DNA of 64,000 bases from Cupriavidus neocaledonicus (GCF_000372525.1 NZ_AQUR01000101.1:186001-250000), one strand, 5' to 3'; shown: positions 25,807 through 35,257, numbered from the stretch's first letter. Notes: generated by a model not told the origin, from the letters alone. Made by a program: numbers and translations.

Positions 25807-27690
25807 ATGAACCGCAACCGAACCAACGCCACCGGCGGCACCCGCATGCTCGTGCTGGCCGCCATTCTCTGCACACCGCTCGCGGCGGCCGCGCAGGCCG
25901 CCATGGAGGCGGGCAACCTGGCCAAGACGACCACGCCGGCAGCCGCCAAGGCGCCTGCAGGTCCCATGCAGATGACGATCAGCATGACTCCTGGAGGCCC
26001 CGCGACGGTCGCGCAAAACAACGCGCCGGCTCCAGTGCCGGCTGCCGAGGCGCGAGGGCCGAACTGCACGGGAGCGATTCGCAATGAATCCAGCGTGGTA
26101 GTGCCGGTCGGCAAGTCCCAACTGATCCCGCTGCCCGAAGCCGTGCGCAACCGCACGCTGGGCAATCCGAACGTGGTACAGGCCACCATGGTGTCCCCGC
26201 AGACACTTTATGTGCTGGGCCGCAGCGTCGGCACCACCAACATGATCGTGCAGGGCCGCAGCGGCTCGTGCAGCATCATCAATGTGGTGGTGAACGCCGA
26301 TGCCGGTGGCCTGCAGACCTCGCTCGGGCACTTGCTGCCAGGCGAACCGGGCATCCGCGTCACCACCGCCGCCGATAACCTGGTGCTGACGGGCAGCGTC
26401 ACCAACGCGCAGGCCGCACAGCAAGCGATGGAAATTGCCCAGGCCTACGCCAACGCGGCGCACAGCGGCGACGGCAACGGCAACGGCAACAAGAAGGGCA
26501 ATGTGCTGAACATGCTGTCGGTCGACACACCGCAGCAGGTGATGCTTGAAGTCAAGGTGGCGGAGGTATCCAAGACACTGCTGAACCAGCTTGGCTCGAC
26601 GGTCAACCTGCAGGGCGGCTTCGGTTCCTGGAGCGGCGGACTGGTGACATCCTTGCTGACCGGCGCGTCGACCGCGATCTTCGCCAGCAAGGCCAACAAC
26701 CGACCGTTCGACATCGCACTGGATGCGCAGAAGAACGACAGCCTGGTCAAGATCCTGGCCGAGCCGAACCTGGTCACGATCAGCGGCCAGGAGGCGAGCT
26801 TCCTGGCGGGCGGCAAGATCTATATTCCCGTGGCGCAGTCCAACGTGTTGAACGGGGCCGGCACCGTCACGCTGCAGGAAGAAGAGTTCGGTGTAGGCCT
26901 GAAGTTCACGCCCACCGTGCTGGCCAACGGCCGCATCCATCTGAAGGTCGCGCCGGAAGTGTCCGAACTGTCGCCCACGGGCGCCACCATCCGTGGCGGC
27001 ACCCTCGCAGGCCAGACCATCCTCCCTGTGATCACCACCCGCCGCGCCTCCACGACGGTCCAAATGCGCGACGGCGAGAGCTTTGCCATCGGCGGTCTGC
27101 TGACCGACAGTGCGCGCGGCTCGCTCAAGGCGCTGCCAGGTGCCGGCGAAGTGCCCGTGCTAGGCACGCTGTTCCGCAGCACGCAGTACCAGCAAGACCT
27201 GACCGAGCTGGTGTTCATCATCACGCCGCGCCTGGTCAAGCCGATGCAAACGAACAACTACCCGCTGCCGACCGACAGCTTCTCCACGCCCAACCCGCTG
27301 TCGCTGTACTTCATGGGCAATATGGAAGGCAGCGGCAAGCAGCCGGCGCCAGCACCCACGCCGTCGCAGCCGGCAGTCCCCGCTGCCGCACCTGCCAACG
27401 CACCATCGGCACCGCGCAGCGAAGCCGCCCCGACGTCCGTGTCGATGGGCCCCGTGCCCACCGGGCGTCCGCTCAATGAGCCGGTCGCGCCAGCGACAAC
27501 GCCATTGGCCGCCGTCGAGGCAGCCAGGCCTGGCAAGGCGGCGCCAGCGGCAGCGATTGCGGCCGCGCCGCCGGCCGAAGACACCGCCGCGCGCATCGCC
27601 CGCATCGAAGCCACCGCAGCACGCCTTGCGCTGGCCCGGTCGGCCGCTACTGAGAGCACCGCCGGGCGCAACGGCGCGGGCGGCAACTGA
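25807..27690 (+). CDS. cpaC: CpaC/RcpA outer-membrane secretin with long Ala/Pro-rich tail
   Basis: Secretin of 627 residues forming the outer-membrane pore of the Tad machine. It has a signal peptide ending near AAAAQA, a pilus-assembly N-domain (SQLIPLPEAVRNRTLGNPNV, LYVLGRSVGTTNMIVQG), a BON-like segment, and a secretin domain (VEVKVAEVSKTLLNQLG-type pattern, LVKILAEPNLVTISGQEASF, VGLKFTPTVLANGRIHLKVA, VPVLGTLFRSTQYQ, LVFIITPRLVKP). The secretin domain ends near residue 480, and about 145 Ala/Pro-rich residues follow, an unusual extension. The start at 25807 is preceded by GGGGGGAGA. Confidence 0.94.
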   Translation: MNRNRTNATGGTRMLVLAAILCTPLAAAAQAAMEAGNLAKTTTPAAAKAPAGPMQMTISMTPGGPATVAQNNAPAPVPAAEARGPNCTGAIRNESSVVVPVGKSQLIPLPEAVRNRTLGNPNVVQATMVSPQTLYVLGRSVGTTNMIVQGRSGSCSIINVVVNADAGGLQTSLGHLLPGEPGIRVTTAADNLVLTGSVTNAQAAQQAMEIAQAYANAAHSGDGNGNGNKKGNVLNMLSVDTPQQVMLEVKVAEVSKTLLNQLGSTVNLQGGFGSWSGGLVTSLLTGASTAIFASKANNRPFDIALDAQKNDSLVKILAEPNLVTISGQEASFLAGGKIYIPVAQSNVLNGAGTVTLQEEEFGVGLKFTPTVLANGRIHLKVAPEVSELSPTGATIRGGTLAGQTILPVITTRRASTTVQMRDGESFAIGGLLTDSARGSLKALPGAGEVPVLGTLFRSTQYQQDLTELVFIITPRLVKPMQTNNYPLPTDSFSTPNPLSLYFMGNMEGSGKQPAPAPTPSQPAVPAAAPANAPSAPRSEAAPTSVSMGPVPTGRPLNEPVAPATTPLAAVEAARPGKAAPAAAIAAAPPAEDTAARIARIEATAARLALARSAATESTAGRNGAGGN

Positions 27691-27716
27691 GCTGCCGCGC
27701 CCACAGGAGAACGATC

Positions 27717-28052
27717 ATGAGCAAGAACTTCAAGCTTTCACGCGGCGCCGCCGCCCTGGTGATTGGCACCCTCGCCTGCCTGACGCTGTCCGCATGCATG
27801 ACTTCCACGCCGGTATGGGACCGCCAGCGCGGCGTGGCGCTGGCTACCGTTACGCAGATGCAAATCATCAATCCCGACGCGCCGGCAGGGCTCCCCACCG
27901 TCACGGGCACCGATGGCAAGACCGCGGTGGCGGCGATGCGCAACTTTGACCGCTCGCTGTCCAGACCACAGCAAGGCGGCACGCCGTCCATGACCATCGA
28001 CTTCGGCGCCGGTGGCTATGGCGGCATCGGCATGGGCGGCAGCGCGCGTTGA
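27717..28052 (+). CDS. Small lipoprotein of the Tad operon, function unknown
   Basis: Protein of 111 residues with a signal sequence and lipobox (LTLSAC, Cys about residue 27), a polar middle containing IINPDAPAGLPTVTGTDGKTA and a Gly-rich end. It starts 26 bases after the secretin stop, behind CAGGAGAA. The position matches that of CpaD/RcpB-type accessory proteins, which help the secretin, but it is only about half the usual CpaD length and I see no firm similarity. The FDRSLSRPQQGG segment resembles the end of CpaD-like proteins only loosely. Confidence 0.8.
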   Translation: MSKNFKLSRGAAALVIGTLACLTLSACMTSTPVWDRQRGVALATVTQMQIINPDAPAGLPTVTGTDGKTAVAAMRNFDRSLSRPQQGGTPSMTIDFGAGGYGGIGMGGSAR

Positions 28053-28077
28053 TCACCACGAAACCGGGAGCACCATC

Positions 28078-29379
28078 ATGACCAGACCCAGGCTTCACGG
28101 CACCACGTTGGCGACTCGCCGCGCGCGCGAGCGCGGCGCGGTGGCCATCATCATGGGCATCGTGATCGTGGTGCTGGTCGGCCTGGTCGGCCTGGCGCTC
28201 GATCTGGGCAAGCTCTACGTGGCCAAGAGCGAACTGCAGAATAGTGCCGATGCATGCGCGCTGGCGGCGGCCCGGGATCTCACCGGCGCCACGCCGCTGG
28301 TCGTGTCCGAGGCGGCCGGCATCACCGCCGGCTCGCGCAACCAGGCCCTGTTCCAGCAGGAACAGGTGCAACTGGTTGCCAGCAGCAGCGTGACCTATAC
28401 CGATTCCCTCGACAACCCCTTCCTCGACAAGGACTCGGTCAGCTATCCCCTCGATACGATCAAGTACGTCCGCTGCGATGTTTCTCGCGTGGGCATCGCG
28501 CACTGGTTCGCGCAGGTCCTCAACGCCATGCCGGGCGTCGATATCGGCCCCAGTACGGTAGCGGCGTTCGCGGTGGCAACCACCACGTCCGCGCAGACCG
28601 CATGCGCGATCCCGGTGTTCGTTTGCAGGCCCGACACCGCCACCCCGCCCGTGCCTGGCGGCTACACCATCGGCCAGTGGCTGACCACCAAGTCCGGCAC
28701 GGCGGACAAGGACAGCGTGGCCTACGGCGGCGGCAATTTTGGCTGGGCCGACCTGACCGGCGGCAGCAGTGCCAAGGATCTGGCCAATCAGCTCAAGGGC
28801 GCGGGCCAGTGCAACCTGCCTTCGGTCGGCACCGAGATCGGCACCACCGGTGACAAGGCGTCGCTGGCCGACGAATGGAACAGCCGCTTCGGCATCGTCA
28901 AGGCCGGCAAGACTGTGGGCGTGACCGACTTCACCGGCTTTGCCTTTACCAATGTCACCTGGACGGCCAAGTTCAACGCCTACAACGGCAGTTCCAGCGA
29001 CAGCCTCGGCAATGCCCAGCCAAACTTCCTCGCCGCTCGCAGCGCTTACCGCGCCTACCAGGGCGATGCCACCACCGGCCTCGACACGCAGGGCAATCCA
29101 TCGGCCAAGGCCACGCATGAGGCGGGCGCCGACCGCAGACTGGTGCTTGCGCCGATCGTCGACTGCTCCACGTTCGGCACCGGAGGCGTGCACAAGGTGC
29201 CGGTCACCGGCTGGGCTTGCCTGCTCATGGTGGAACCCATGCAGAAGGGCGGCCGCAATGACACCGTGCGGCTCGAATACCGCGGCACCTCGACCATGCC
29301 GGGGAGCCCTTGCGCCACGCAGGGCATGCCCGGGGCCGGTGGCGGCGCGGGCCCGCTGGTACCGGTTCTGGTGCAATAG
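28078..29379 (+). CDS. TadG-like pilus assembly protein
   Basis: Protein of 433 residues starting at 28078 (MTRPRLHGTT). The N-terminal region matches the TadE/TadG family: positively charged stretch, RERGAVAIIMGIVIVVLVGLV, then ALDLGKLYVAKSELQNSADA and CALAAARDL, the normal Flp_N / TadG signature. The remainder is a cysteine-containing extracytoplasmic domain with no vWA MIDAS that I can identify. An upstream in-frame ATG at 28012 overlaps the lipoprotein gene and lacks a ribosome site. It probably sits in the inner membrane facing the periplasm. Confidence 0.86.
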   Translation: MTRPRLHGTTLATRRARERGAVAIIMGIVIVVLVGLVGLALDLGKLYVAKSELQNSADACALAAARDLTGATPLVVSEAAGITAGSRNQALFQQEQVQLVASSSVTYTDSLDNPFLDKDSVSYPLDTIKYVRCDVSRVGIAHWFAQVLNAMPGVDIGPSTVAAFAVATTTSAQTACAIPVFVCRPDTATPPVPGGYTIGQWLTTKSGTADKDSVAYGGGNFGWADLTGGSSAKDLANQLKGAGQCNLPSVGTEIGTTGDKASLADEWNSRFGIVKAGKTVGVTDFTGFAFTNVTWTAKFNAYNGSSSDSLGNAQPNFLAARSAYRAYQGDATTGLDTQGNPSAKATHEAGADRRLVLAPIVDCSTFGTGGVHKVPVTGWACLLMVEPMQKGGRNDTVRLEYRGTSTMPGSPCATQGMPGAGGGAGPLVPVLVQ

Positions 29380-29388
29380 GAGATGGCC

Positions 29389-29922
29389 ATGAAACGTCTT
29401 TTGATGTTGCGCAAGCGAGTGCGCCAGCCAACATCGAAGCGCCAGCGCGGTGTAGCCGCAGTCGAATTCGGCATCCTGCTGGCGCCGATGTTGCTGATGG
29501 CGTGCGGCGTGGCTGAATTCGGGCGCGCGATCTACCAGTACGACACGCTGACCAAGGCGACCCGCACCGCGGCACGTTACCTCTCGCAGTTCTCTCCGGA
29601 CGACGTCAGCTATCCGGCAGCCGCCGCCAAATGCCTGGCGGTATACGGCAACAGCACATGCAGCGGCGCGACGCTCGCGCCCGGCCTGACGACGTCCATG
29701 GTGGTGATCTGCGATCGCGTAGATGCCAGCGGATGTCCCGGCCAGTCATTCAATAACGTCAATACCTACGACAACCCTGGCGGCGCCGGCGCGCCGGCTG
29801 GCACGGTGAACCTGGTCGCGGTCCGTATTACCGGCTTTGCCTACACCCCGCTGCAGTCCTTTATCGATGTGTCCGGAATGACTTTCGGCGACATCACCAC
29901 CGTCATGAGGCAAGTGCTATGA
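29389..29922 (+). CDS. TadE-like pseudopilin
   Basis: Protein of 177 residues. The start at 29389 (MKRLLML) is spaced 6 bases from AGGAG, while ATG at 29383 touches it. The TadE motif is KRQRGVAAVEFGILLAPMLLMACG with the conserved Glu, followed by GRAIYQYDTLTKATRTAARYLS. Family knowledge: TadE and TadF are cleaved by the CpaA/TadV peptidase and help pilus assembly. The C-terminal domain is extracytoplasmic with two Cys pairs. Its stop overlaps the start of the next TadE-like gene (ATGA). Confidence 0.9.
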   Translation: MKRLLMLRKRVRQPTSKRQRGVAAVEFGILLAPMLLMACGVAEFGRAIYQYDTLTKATRTAARYLSQFSPDDVSYPAAAAKCLAVYGNSTCSGATLAPGLTTSMVVICDRVDASGCPGQSFNNVNTYDNPGGAGAPAGTVNLVAVRITGFAYTPLQSFIDVSGMTFGDITTVMRQVL

Positions 29923-30389
29923 AACCGCTCGCCCTGTCCAGCCTTGGGACACGCACGCACTCGCGCCAGCGAGGTGCCACCATGGTCGAGTTCGGCCTGA
30001 TCGCGGGGGTGTTCTTCACGCTGCTGGTCGGCATCGCCGAGTTCTCGCGCGTACTGTTCTACTGGAACACTGCCGCCGAGGCGACAAGGCTGGGCGCACG
30101 GATGGCGGTGGTATGCGACGCCGGCGACGCCGTCATCAAGACGCGTATGCGCGACATGCTGCCGCTGCTCCAGAACTCGAACATCAACCTGGCCTATGAA
30201 CCCGCGGGCTGCGCTTCGGATGCGGCCGCCGCGCGTGCAAGCTGCCAGAGCGTGACCGTCAGCGTTACCGGCGTCACGGTGAACACCGTGATCCCGTTGG
30301 TCCCGCTTAGCCTGGGCATGCCGCCGTTCACCACCACCATGACGCGCGAGAGCCTGCGCACGGCCACCGGCGGCACGGTTTGCAGCTGA
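29919..30389 (+). CDS. Second TadE/TadF-like pseudopilin
   Basis: Protein of 156 residues beginning in the ATGA overlap with the preceding gene, so the two are translationally coupled. Motif: RQRGATMVEFGLIAGVFFTL, Glu intact, followed by ILYWNT-type helix end and EATRLGARMAVVCDAG. It is the likely TadF counterpart in this operon. A short periplasmic domain follows, with Cys pairs. Confidence 0.88.
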   Translation: MKPLALSSLGTRTHSRQRGATMVEFGLIAGVFFTLLVGIAEFSRVLFYWNTAAEATRLGARMAVVCDAGDAVIKTRMRDMLPLLQNSNINLAYEPAGCASDAAAARASCQSVTVSVTGVTVNTVIPLVPLSLGMPPFTTTMTRESLRTATGGTVCS

Positions 30390-30460
30390 TGCGCGGCTCA
30401 ACCACCCCGATCCGAACCTCGACCTCATACCCGTACCGACCAGCGCACCGCGAGGACATC

Positions 30461-31654
30461 ATGCTGAAGATCCTGATCGCATCCGAAGACGCCGAACGGC
30501 TGGCCGAAATCAACCGGCTCAGCACCATGGTCGGCAACTTCCAGGCCATATTGCTGCACGAAAGCCTGGCCCGCTTTCCGTTCCACGCCAGCCGCCTGCG
30601 CATGGCTGACCTGCTGATCCTGGAAGTGTCAGCCGTCGGCCCCGGACAGATGCTGGCAATCGAGACACTGCGCCAGCAGCACCCCGACCTGCCGTGCATC
30701 CTCGTCACGCATGCGCCGGACTCCGAGGTGCTGATCAAGGCCATGCGTGCAGGCATCCGCGACGTGCTCTCCTGGCCGCTGGACAAGGCCCAGTTCGCCG
30801 AGGCACTCAAGCGCGTCGAAGCCACGCACGTGCCGCGCGAGCAAGACTCGGCGCAGGTTATCTCGGTGATCTCATGCAAGGGCGGCGCCGGCACCAGCTT
30901 CGTCTGCGCCAACCTGGGCGACGCGCTGGCTCGCCATCTGGGCAAGCGCGTGCTGGTGGTGGACCTGAACCGGCACTTCGGCGACCTGACTCACCTGGTC
31001 AGCGACAAGACGCCCCCTTCCACCCTTCCCGACATCTGCGACCAGATTGAGCGCGCCGATGCCGCCTTCCTGGAAGCCTGCCTGGTGCATGTAGAGAACG
31101 GCTTTGACGTGCTCGCCGGTGCCCGCGATCCGGTCAAGGCGAGCCAGCTGCAGAAGGACAAGCTCGAGTGGATCCTTTCGGTGCTCCAACCGAAGTACGA
31201 CTTCGTCATCTTCGATATCGGCCAGAGCATCGATCCGGTGTCTCTCAGCATGCTCGACCACAGCGACCGCATCTGCGTCGTCGCCGAACCTGCCATCGCC
31301 TACGGTCCGCCGGGACGCCGTCTGATCGAGATCCTGCGCGCCTTGCGCTATCCCGCCGACAAGATCCGCCTGGTGCTGAACCGGACCGGGCGCAAGAACG
31401 AAGTGCCGCGCGCGTCGATCGAAGACATCTTCGGGATGAAGGTCGCGTTCGCACTGCCCGACGATCCGTCCGTGGTCGAGGAATCCGTGAGCCACGGCGA
31501 GCCCGTGGCCAAGCTAAGCCGGCGCAGCGGCGTTGCACGGGCACTGCAGGCGATGGCCACGCAGCTTGCCGCCAGCCCCGAGGCCGAACGGCGCGTGCGG
31601 TCCGAGGCGGTATCGCCCTTGCGTCGGCTGATGCTGCGCGCCAAGAGCACGTGA
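30461..31654 (+). CDS. cpaE: TadZ/CpaE-type MinD-like ATPase with deviant Walker A
   Basis: Localisation factor of 397 residues for the Tad machine. Residues 1-120 form a receiver-like domain without a usable phosphoacceptor (an acidic residue sits at LLILEVSAVG), and residues 130-370 a MinD/ParA fold. The deviant Walker A reads CKGGAGTSF (139-147): the signature Lys is present but the usual GKT is replaced by GTS, as in several TadZ proteins. Other motifs: VLVVDLNRHFGDL and YDFVIFDIGQSIDP. The start at 30461 follows CGAGGA; a longer frame from 30380 lacks a ribosome site. Next to tadA as expected. Confidence 0.92.
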   Translation: MLKILIASEDAERLAEINRLSTMVGNFQAILLHESLARFPFHASRLRMADLLILEVSAVGPGQMLAIETLRQQHPDLPCILVTHAPDSEVLIKAMRAGIRDVLSWPLDKAQFAEALKRVEATHVPREQDSAQVISVISCKGGAGTSFVCANLGDALARHLGKRVLVVDLNRHFGDLTHLVSDKTPPSTLPDICDQIERADAAFLEACLVHVENGFDVLAGARDPVKASQLQKDKLEWILSVLQPKYDFVIFDIGQSIDPVSLSMLDHSDRICVVAEPAIAYGPPGRRLIEILRALRYPADKIRLVLNRTGRKNEVPRASIEDIFGMKVAFALPDDPSVVEESVSHGEPVAKLSRRSGVARALQAMATQLAASPEAERRVRSEAVSPLRRLMLRAKST

Positions 31655-31719
31655 GCGCCGGGCTGCGATTCCACAGCACGCACGGCAACGCCCAAGAACA
31701 CAATACAAGGGGAACCATC

Positions 31720-33093
31720 ATGTCAATTCGCGAACAGCTGGCCACCGCCGCACCCGCCTTCCACGCCAATGGCAGCGCATCGATTCAGTTCGGCGGGCAG
31801 TCCAGGACGTCGACCTCGCCCGGCTACCACGCACTCAAGCGCGATGTGCACGAAACCGTGCTCGACCGGGTCGAGCTGGAGCGCCTCGCGCGCTTTCCGC
31901 AGGAGCAGGTGCGGCAGGAAATTGCTGCGCTGGTCAATCTGATTATCGACGAACAGAAGGTGCTGCTCAACGACACCGAGCGCCGCCAGCTTACCGTTGA
32001 AATCTATGACGAGATGTTTGGCTTTGGCCCGCTCGAGCCGCTGCTCAAGGATCCCACCGTCTCCGACATCCTGGTCAACACGTCGCGCCAGACCTACGTC
32101 GAGCGGCGCGGCAAGCTCGAGCTTACCGACGTGGTGTTCTACGACGACGCTCATCTGATGAAGGTGATCGAGAAGATCGTCTCGCGCATGGGCCGCCGCA
32201 TCGACGAAACCAGCCCGATGGTGGATGCGCGCATGCCCGACGGCTCGCGCGTCAATGCAATCATTCCGCCCTCGGCGATCGATGGCCCGTTGCTGTCGAT
32301 CCGCCGCTTTGCCGTCAATCCGCTGCAGGTCACCGACCTGGTCGACCTGCGTAGCCTGACCCCGCCGATGGCGCAACTGTTGCAAGCGCTGTCGACCGCC
32401 AAGGTCAACGTGCTGGTCTCGGGCGGCACCGGCAGCGGCAAGACCACGCTGCTCAACATCCTGTCTGGCTTCATCCCTGAAGACGAGCGCGTCATCACCA
32501 TCGAGGACGCGGCCGAGTTGCAGATGCGCCAACCCCACGTGCTGCGGCTGGAAACGCGCCCGCCCAATATCGAAGGCAAGGGTGAGATCAACCAGCGCGC
32601 ACTGGTGCGCAACGCGCTGCGGATGCGTCCTGACCGCATCATCCTGGGCGAAGTGCGCGGCGGCGAAGCGCTCGACATGCTCAATGCGATGAACACCGGC
32701 CACGAAGGCTCGCTCACCACGATCCACGCCAACACGCCGCGCGACGCGCTGACGCGCCTGGAGAACATGGTCAGCATGGCGGGCTTGACCATGCCCGCCA
32801 AGGCCATGCGCCAGCAGATCGCCTCGGCCATCACCGTGATCGTGCAGGCGGCACGCCTGACCGACGGACGCCGCAAGATCATCAGCATCTCGGAAATCAC
32901 CGGCATGGAGGGCGACATCATCAACATGCAGGAGATCTTCACCTTCCAGCGCACCGGGGTGGACAAGGATGGCACGGTGCGCGGGCATTTCCGTGCCACC
33001 GGCGTCTATCCCAAGTTTGCCGAGCGGCTGCGCGTATTCGGCGTCGGCCTGCCAGATGAGACCTATGACCCAGCCAAGCGATACGACGTCTGA
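31720..33093 (+). CDS. tadA: TadA/CpaF secretion-type ATPase
   Basis: Hexameric motor ATPase of 457 residues that powers Tad pilus assembly. Walker A GGTGSGKTT (235-243), Asp box TIEDAAELQM (260-269), Walker B RIILGEVRGGE (306-316) and His box GHEGSLTTIHANT (327-339) are all intact. An N-terminal domain of about 190 residues precedes the core. ATG at 31720 has the site AAGGGGAA; a longer open frame upstream is out of register with tadZ coding and is rejected. It lies between tadZ and tadB. Confidence 0.96.
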   Translation: MSIREQLATAAPAFHANGSASIQFGGQSRTSTSPGYHALKRDVHETVLDRVELERLARFPQEQVRQEIAALVNLIIDEQKVLLNDTERRQLTVEIYDEMFGFGPLEPLLKDPTVSDILVNTSRQTYVERRGKLELTDVVFYDDAHLMKVIEKIVSRMGRRIDETSPMVDARMPDGSRVNAIIPPSAIDGPLLSIRRFAVNPLQVTDLVDLRSLTPPMAQLLQALSTAKVNVLVSGGTGSGKTTLLNILSGFIPEDERVITIEDAAELQMRQPHVLRLETRPPNIEGKGEINQRALVRNALRMRPDRIILGEVRGGEALDMLNAMNTGHEGSLTTIHANTPRDALTRLENMVSMAGLTMPAKAMRQQIASAITVIVQAARLTDGRRKIISISEITGMEGDIINMQEIFTFQRTGVDKDGTVRGHFRATGVYPKFAERLRVFGVGLPDETYDPAKRYDV

Positions 33094-33138
33094 CCCGCAT
33101 GGCCCGAAACCAAGTCAAGCATTCCGGGGGAGATACAC

Positions 33139-34116
33139 ATGAGTACGATCTTCTATGCCTTCGGCATCCTGCTGTTCGTTGCCGTAGTGCTGTGCGTCGA
33201 GGGCATCTATCTGTGGTGGAACAACGTACACGGCCCCGCTGCCAGGCGCATCGAGGCTCGGCTGCGAGCGCTGTCCGCGGGCGGGCAGGTCAGTGCCGAG
33301 CGCCTGTCGATACTGAAAAAGCGCATGCTCAGCGAATCGCCACGCATGGAGAGGCTGCTGATGAGCGTGCCCCGCATCGGCATGCTCGACCGCTGGCTGG
33401 AGCAATCCGGCAGCACGTGGTCCGTGGCCCAGTTGCTGGGCTACTGCGGGCTGGTGGTGCTGTGCACGGTGGCACTGGTGCCGCTGTTGCCGGTACCGTT
33501 GCCGCTGATGCTTGCCGGCGCCGCGCTGGCCGGGATACTGCCCGTGCTGCACGTGATCCGCTTGCGCCAGAAGCGGTTGAAGAAACTGGAAGCGCAGCTG
33601 CCGGACGCGGTCGACATGATTAGCCGCGCGCTGCGCGCCGGCCATGCCTTCAGCGGCGCGCTCGGCATGGTCGGAGAGGAGATGAAGGCGCCGATCGGGC
33701 CGGAATTCCGCACCACCTTCGAGGAAATCAACTACGGCGTGGCGCTGGACGAAGCCATGACCAACCTTGCCATGCGTGTGCCGGTCAATGACCTGCGCTA
33801 CTTCGTCATCGCGGTGCTGATCCAGCGCGAGAGCGGCGGCAACCTGGCCGAGATTCTCGACACCATCGGCAACCTGGTGCGAGAACGCCTCAAATTGTTC
33901 GACAAGATCCGCGTCCTGTCCGCCGAAGGCCGGCTGTCCGCGTGGATCCTCGGTTTGCTGCCCTTCTGCACCGCCGGGCTTGTCATGGTGGTCAACCCCG
34001 GCTTCATGCGGGTCCTGTGGCAAGACCCGATCGGCCTGCAGATGGTGGGCGGCGCGCTGTTCTCGATGTCCATGGGCGTGCTGTGGATGCGCAAGATTAT
34101 CCGCATCCGCGTGTGA
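33139..34116 (+). CDS. tadB: TadB inner-membrane platform protein
   Basis: GspF-like integral membrane protein of 325 residues with one N-terminal helix, two central and two C-terminal helices. The T2SSF signature is ALRAGHAFSGALGMVGEEM followed by FRTTFEEINYGVALDEAMTN and IQRESGGNLAEILDTIGNLV. The site GGGGGAGA precedes ATG 33139. Together with TadC it forms the membrane platform for TadA. Confidence 0.95.
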   Translation: MSTIFYAFGILLFVAVVLCVEGIYLWWNNVHGPAARRIEARLRALSAGGQVSAERLSILKKRMLSESPRMERLLMSVPRIGMLDRWLEQSGSTWSVAQLLGYCGLVVLCTVALVPLLPVPLPLMLAGAALAGILPVLHVIRLRQKRLKKLEAQLPDAVDMISRALRAGHAFSGALGMVGEEMKAPIGPEFRTTFEEINYGVALDEAMTNLAMRVPVNDLRYFVIAVLIQRESGGNLAEILDTIGNLVRERLKLFDKIRVLSAEGRLSAWILGLLPFCTAGLVMVVNPGFMRVLWQDPIGLQMVGGALFSMSMGVLWMRKIIRIRV

Positions 34117-34189
34117 GACCCGCCTCCGGCAAACCAAGGGCCAGACAGAACCATAACAGGCAAGGACAGCCACCTGACGGGAGTCCATC

Positions 34190-35161
34190 ATGCAAGGCAT
34201 TATCCAGGGGTTGCAGGCCGACCAACTGATCATACTGGGCCTGATCTTTGTTGCCGCGTTCGGCGCTGTGTTCGGCGTGCTGCACGTGCTCTCGCCAAAT
34301 CGCCTGCGCGGCCGCATGGAGCAGCTCGCCGGCCAAGGCGGGCTGGTACCGGACGCAGGCAGGCAGCACGCATGGATCGACAAGCTGGTTCAGTGGTCCA
34401 GGCCCGTGTCACGCCTGTCGCTGCCCAAGGAAGGCTGGGAGAACTCGCAGCTGCGCGTGCGTTTCATGAACGCCGGCTGGCGCGGCGCGCAAGCCGCACC
34501 GCTGTATTTTGGCGCAAAGACCGTGCTGGCGGTGGCGCTGCCGATGATCGGGCTGATCGCCCTCAGTGGCCAGCCAGCGCTCCAGGAGCGCAACCTGATG
34601 TTCGCAGTCCTCGCGCTGCTGGGCGCCATCGGCTACTACCTGCCGAACTTCGTCCTCGCCCGCAAAGTCTCCCAGCGCCAGCGCACCGTCTTCGAAGAAT
34701 TCCCCGACGTGATCGACCTGCTGACGGTCTGCGTCGAAGCCGGGCTCGGCCTGGACGCGGCGCTGATGCGCGTGGCCGACGAACTGGCGCTGCGCTGCCC
34801 GGTGCTGGCCGATGAACTGCAGCTGATGCTGCTGGAACTGCGCTCGGGCTTCTCGAAGGAAAAGGCGCTGACCAACCTGTCGCTGCGCACCGGCGTCGAA
34901 GACGTCGACAAGTTTGCGTCGATGCTGGTCCAGGCCGACCGCTTCGGCACCAGCCTGGGCGAGTCGCTGCGCGTGCTGTCCGACATGCTGCGCACCAAGC
35001 GCCGCATGCGTGCCGAGGAGCAGGCGGCCAAGATTGCGCTGAAGCTGCTGTTCCCGCTGATCTTCACCATCTTCCCGTCATTGCTGCTGGTGCTGCTGGG
35101 GCCGGCCTTCATCCAGATCTACCGCGTGCTGCTGCCGACCATGGCGGGACAAGGAGGATAA
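34190..35161 (+). CDS. tadC: TadC inner-membrane platform protein
   Basis: Second GspF-like platform protein, 323 residues. Motifs: FEEFPDVIDLLTVCVEAGLG, ELQLMLLELRSGFSKEKALT, LVQADRFGTSLGESLRVLSD, and the final helix LIFTIFPSLLLVLLGPAF. It is the last gene of the Tad operon. The spacing from tadB is 73 bases, with a GGGAG site before the ATG. An intrinsic terminator starts 69 bases after its stop. Confidence 0.95.
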   Translation: MQGIIQGLQADQLIILGLIFVAAFGAVFGVLHVLSPNRLRGRMEQLAGQGGLVPDAGRQHAWIDKLVQWSRPVSRLSLPKEGWENSQLRVRFMNAGWRGAQAAPLYFGAKTVLAVALPMIGLIALSGQPALQERNLMFAVLALLGAIGYYLPNFVLARKVSQRQRTVFEEFPDVIDLLTVCVEAGLGLDAALMRVADELALRCPVLADELQLMLLELRSGFSKEKALTNLSLRTGVEDVDKFASMLVQADRFGTSLGESLRVLSDMLRTKRRMRAEEQAAKIALKLLFPLIFTIFPSLLLVLLGPAFIQIYRVLLPTMAGQGG

Positions 35162-35229
35162 GACTTCCGGGAAACCGTGACCGTTTCCCCCGGCTGTCTC
35201 CCGGTGCAATGCCGGCAAGACAGTCAGTT

Positions 35230-35257
35230 GCCCGGAACCCAGGTTCCGGGCTTTTTT
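35230..35257 (+). terminator. Intrinsic terminator of the Tad operon
   Basis: A CCCGGAACC / GGTTCCGGG stem of nine pairs with a two-base CA loop (effective loop larger) is followed directly by C and six T. This is a textbook Rho-independent terminator on the plus strand. Confidence 0.93.
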
